In this document: positions 13,097 to 15,378 of the stretch, in pieces
How positions within the stretch are numbered: position 1 is the stretch's first letter
Layout of the letters: every line of letters starts with the position of its first letter
Assembly: GCA_002402325.1 (NCBI GenBank)
Contig: DHFQ01000024.1
Span: forward strand, 1 to 15,378
Length of the DNA stretch: 15,378 bases
Direction: 5' to 3'
Source of the DNA: Candidatus Aminicenantes bacterium UBA4820
Lineage (GTDB): Bacteria; Acidobacteriota; UBA4820
Program-made: the position numbers and the translations under genes
Notes under the pieces: generated by a model
Told to the model about the DNA's origin: nothing
Databases searched by the model: none
What the model saw: only the letters and a program-made list of their open reading frames with translations

Positions 13097-13988
13097 CCCT
13101 CTTAATATATCTTTTATTTTCAAGGGAAAATTTTGTTTGAGATATTACCATCGCAGTCAGAATCAACATTCCTCCAGTAATAGAGTAAAAAGAAAAGATT
13201 TCATTCCATAGCAAATAAGAGAAAATTCCTGCAAAAAGTGGTTCCATTGTAAAAATTATTGCCGCTTGTGTTGCGGTTGTTATCCTTTGATATTTTGTTT
13301 GAAGCAAATAGCAGAGAGCTGTTGCAAGTAACCCCGTTAAAATAATTCCTTTGATTGCACCTGAAGAAAGGGGATACACTTTAGATTTCAAAATAAAAAG
13401 TGTGATGAAAGAATAAAATGAAACTGAAGCAATTTGGAGGAAAGCGAGATTTAATACATCAAATTTTTTTGAATATCTGTCAAGAAAAACGAGGTGAAAT
13501 GAGTAAATTATCGCACAAATCAGACTAAGAAAATCACCAAAATTTATTCCTTTTACTTGAGGTTGATATGAAATTAAAAAAAGCCCCACAGTTGAAAGGA
13601 TGAGTGAAACAACTATTATAAATGAAGGTCTTCTCCTCAAAATAATTGTTTCAAGAAGTGGAGTAAAAACCACGAATAACCCGGTAATAAAGCCAGAATG
13701 GGCAGGAGTTGTGTAGAGAAGCCCAACCGTTTGAAAAGAATATCCCGAATAGAGGAGAAAACCAAGAAACATTCCTGAGAAGATCAATTTCCTGTCAAAT
13801 TTTGATCTTTTTAAAATTACAAAGGGGAGAAGAGATAATGCCCCTAAAAGAAATCTTAAAGATAGAAATGAAAAAACAGGGTAGTGTTGAATGGAATCTT
13901 TTACTATAACAAAACTCCACCCCCATATAGCGGTGGTTAAGGTTAAAAAAAATATTGCTGCACTCTTTGTTTCAAAAATATTTTTCAT
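13089..13988 (-). CDS. EamA-family (drug/metabolite superfamily) transporter
   Basis: This 299-residue inner-membrane protein has about ten helices in two EamA repeats, the first starting with TAIWGWSFVIVKDSI (19-33) and the second near IICAIIYSFHLVFLDRY. Typical elements are the short loop PAHSGFITGLFVVFTPLLE and the second-half TQAAIIFTMEPLFAGIFSY. Members export amino acids or other small metabolites; the substrate here cannot be told. Arg/Lys residues end the chain (RYIKRVD). It lies downstream of rocD, and a link to amino-acid export is possible but not shown. The ATG touches the T-run of the rocD terminator and has no Shine-Dalgarno, yet no other Met near the N-terminus would keep the first helix. 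Confidence 0.92.
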   Translation of the reverse strand: MKNIFETKSAAIFFLTLTTAIWGWSFVIVKDSIQHYPVFSFLSLRFLLGALSLLPFVILKRSKFDRKLIFSGMFLGFLLYSGYSFQTVGLLYTTPAHSGFITGLFVVFTPLLETIILRRRPSFIIVVSLILSTVGLFLISYQPQVKGINFGDFLSLICAIIYSFHLVFLDRYSKKFDVLNLAFLQIASVSFYSFITLFILKSKVYPLSSGAIKGIILTGLLATALCYLLQTKYQRITTATQAAIIFTMEPLFAGIFSYLLWNEIFSFYSITGGMLILTAMVISQTKFSLENKRYIKRVD

Positions 13989-14015
13989 AAAAAAGGGGGC
14001 GGAAATTTCCGCCCC
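13989..14015 (-). terminator. Intrinsic terminator after rocD
   Basis: GGGGCGGAAATTTCCGCCCC (13996-14015) is a perfect 20-bp palindrome. On the minus strand one C and six T follow, and the next three bases are the ATG of the transporter gene. It begins 13 bp after the rocD stop codon. Confidence 0.92.
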
Positions 14016-14028
14016 GTAGAATAATTTG

Positions 14029-15228
14029 TTACGAAAGAGATTTTCCTATTTTTTCAATTGCCCAATCAACCTCTTCTTCTTTGATTACAAGAGCTGGAGC
14101 AAATCTGATAACCTGTTCGTGTGTATCTTTTGCAAGAATACCGTTCTCCATAAGTTTCATACAGTAGTCTCTTGCAACCCCAAACTCCTTTTTAATGACG
14201 ACCCCTATTAAAAGTCCCTTTCCTCTAACAAGTTCAATCTTTTCGTTTTTAAGATTTCTTAAACCCTCTCTGAATCTTTTCCCTAAAGTTTCCGCTCTTC
14301 CGACAAGATTTTCATCCCTTAAAACTTCAATCGCTGCGATTGAAACTGCTGCAGCGAGAGGATTTCCTCCGAATGTTGAGCCGTGATCACCCGGCTTATA
14401 AACGGACATTATGTCATTGTTGCATACAATAGCAGAGACAGGATACATTCCGCCTCCAAGTGCTTTTCCAAGAATCATAATGTCGGGCTTCACACCTTCC
14501 CAATCACAGGCAAACCATTTTCCCGTCCTGCAAAATCCGGTCTGAACCTCATCTGCAATGAATAAAACATTATTCTTTTTGCAGATATCGTATGCCTTTT
14601 TAATATAACCATCGTCAGGGACAACTACGCCAGCCTCTCCCTGAATAGGTTCCACCAAAAAGCCTACAGTGTCTGGAGTTATTGCTTTTTCAAGTGCTGA
14701 GATGTCGTTGTAGGGAATCTTAATAAATCCGGGCGTGAAGGGTTCAAAACCATCTCTTGTCTGAAAGTCTGAAGAAAAGCCAATTATTGTAGTTGTTCTT
14801 CCGTGAAAATTCTGCTCGCAAACGATGATTTCCTGCTTTCCCTCTTTTACCTTTTTAACATACTTTCCCCATTTTCTTGCTGTTTTAATCGCAGTTTCAA
14901 CCGCTTCGGCACCGCTGTTCATGGGCAAAGCCTTTTCATAACCTGTTGTTTCGCAAAGGAGTTTCAGCCATTCGCCCATCCTATCGTTGTGGAAAGCCCT
15001 TGATGTCAGGGTTACTCTGTCTGCCTGATCTTTCAAAGCCTTTACAATCTTTGGATGTCTATGTCCCTGATTAACGGCAGAATACGCAGAGAGACAATCA
15101 AGATACTTCTTTCCTTCAACATCATAGACCCATACACCTTCCGCCTTTTCAATGACAACCGGAAGCGGATGATAATTGTGTGCACAATAGGTTTCATCAA
15201 GTTCAATAAAATGTTTTGTCTTATTCAT
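14029..15228 (-). CDS. rocD: Ornithine aminotransferase (ornithine--oxo-acid transaminase)
   Basis: This 399-residue PLP enzyme of the class III aminotransferase family converts ornithine and 2-oxoglutarate to glutamate-5-semialdehyde and glutamate, linking arginine and proline metabolism. The near-N-terminal LSAYSAVNQGH (46-56) with Tyr49 is diagnostic of ornithine aminotransferase rather than acetylornithine aminotransferase (ArgD). PLP-site residues are NSGAEAVE (104-111), FHGRTT (141-146), D226 in ADEVQTG, and the Schiff-base lysine K255 in ILGKALGGGMYPVSA. The length matches bacterial RocD. GGAGG lies seven bases upstream of the ATG. It appears to be a single-gene unit ending in a strong terminator. 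An ArgD-like role in biosynthesis cannot be wholly excluded. Confidence 0.92.
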   Translation of the reverse strand: MNKTKHFIELDETYCAHNYHPLPVVIEKAEGVWVYDVEGKKYLDCLSAYSAVNQGHRHPKIVKALKDQADRVTLTSRAFHNDRMGEWLKLLCETTGYEKALPMNSGAEAVETAIKTARKWGKYVKKVKEGKQEIIVCEQNFHGRTTTIIGFSSDFQTRDGFEPFTPGFIKIPYNDISALEKAITPDTVGFLVEPIQGEAGVVVPDDGYIKKAYDICKKNNVLFIADEVQTGFCRTGKWFACDWEGVKPDIMILGKALGGGMYPVSAIVCNNDIMSVYKPGDHGSTFGGNPLAAAVSIAAIEVLRDENLVGRAETLGKRFREGLRNLKNEKIELVRGKGLLIGVVIKKEFGVARDYCMKLMENGILAKDTHEQVIRFAPALVIKEEEVDWAIEKIGKSLS

Positions 15229-15378
15229 AATTTACCTCCAAAAGAAAACTAAATTAGCCTCAACTCTACTATATTTTTACAAAAATGGCAAATGATGGAA
15301 AAGAATTACTTTAAGGGTGTTAGTATTTTTTTTATTATAGAAATTTTATAACAATATATTAAAGTAGTTTATCTTTTT
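15229..15378 (-). promoter_or_regulatory. rocD upstream region with a candidate promoter
   Basis: This 150-bp AT-rich stretch holds no gene. On the minus strand TTAATA (15362-15357) and TATAAT (15339-15334) are 17 bases apart, which would give a leader of about 100 bases before rocD. A second -10-like TATAGT lies at 15273-15268 without a good -35. The upstream edge of the region is cut by the window end. Confidence 0.38.

Noticed and set aside
1..15378. Frequent TTGCAAGA-like words as possible dispersed repeats or uptake sequences
   Set aside because: They occur in coding sequence, mostly encoding Leu-Ala-Lys/Arg or similar, and are not evenly spaced or paired; they look like codon-use effects.
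1..15378. CRISPR arrays, tRNA or rRNA genes, phage or toxin-antitoxin modules
   Set aside because: I found no regularly spaced repeats, no tRNA-like cloverleaf between genes and no matching protein families.

Overview
The window comes from an AT-rich diderm (Gram-negative) bacterium. Evidence for an outer membrane is a TonB/ExbB/ExbD energy-transduction operon, two lipoproteins and an LptM-like protein beside dapF. A peptidoglycan hydrolase and dapF point to a DAP-type cell wall. The membrane pyrophosphatase, FabK-type enoyl reductase and PflX-type radical SAM enzyme would suit an anaerobe. The order TPR lipoprotein-tonB-exbB-exbD-exbD recalls Acidobacteriota and related uncultured phyla, but that is a weak inference. 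I saw no rRNA, tRNA, CRISPR array, intact insertion sequence or phage gene. Every convincing gene is on the minus strand, so transcription runs from high to low coordinates.

Reading in the direction of transcription: rocD (ornithine aminotransferase, 15228-14029) ends in a strong terminator whose T-run touches the ATG of an EamA-family transporter (13988-13089). A good sigma70-type promoter overlaps the transporter stop codon. It starts the operon TPR lipoprotein-tonB-exbB-exbD1-exbD2 (12972-9714), which powers outer-membrane transport and is preceded by a leader with competing stem-loops. After a terminator come hppA (K+-independent type H+-pyrophosphatase, 9583-7340), another terminator, and pbpG (S11 D,D-peptidase, 7307-6420).

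A 267-bp AT-rich spacer follows, then a long tight cluster: lptM-like lipoprotein, dapF, the 3' remnant of a fumarylacetoacetate-hydrolase-family gene, a soluble histidine kinase, a NUDIX hydrolase, fabK, a PflX-like radical SAM protein, and a GAF-SpoIIE phosphatase (6152-24). Some of these genes overlap or are a few bases apart, so much of the stretch may be cotranscribed. It mixes cell envelope and lipid synthesis with two signalling proteins whose partners are not in the window.

Most of this is ordinary core genome and I see no convincing new multi-gene system. The best second looks are the dapF/FAH deletion scar with its 10-base homopolymer frameshift, two genes that start directly on the T-run of an upstream terminator without a Shine-Dalgarno sequence, the structured leader of the tonB operon, the LptM-like gene beside dapF, and a NUDIX box with one extra residue.
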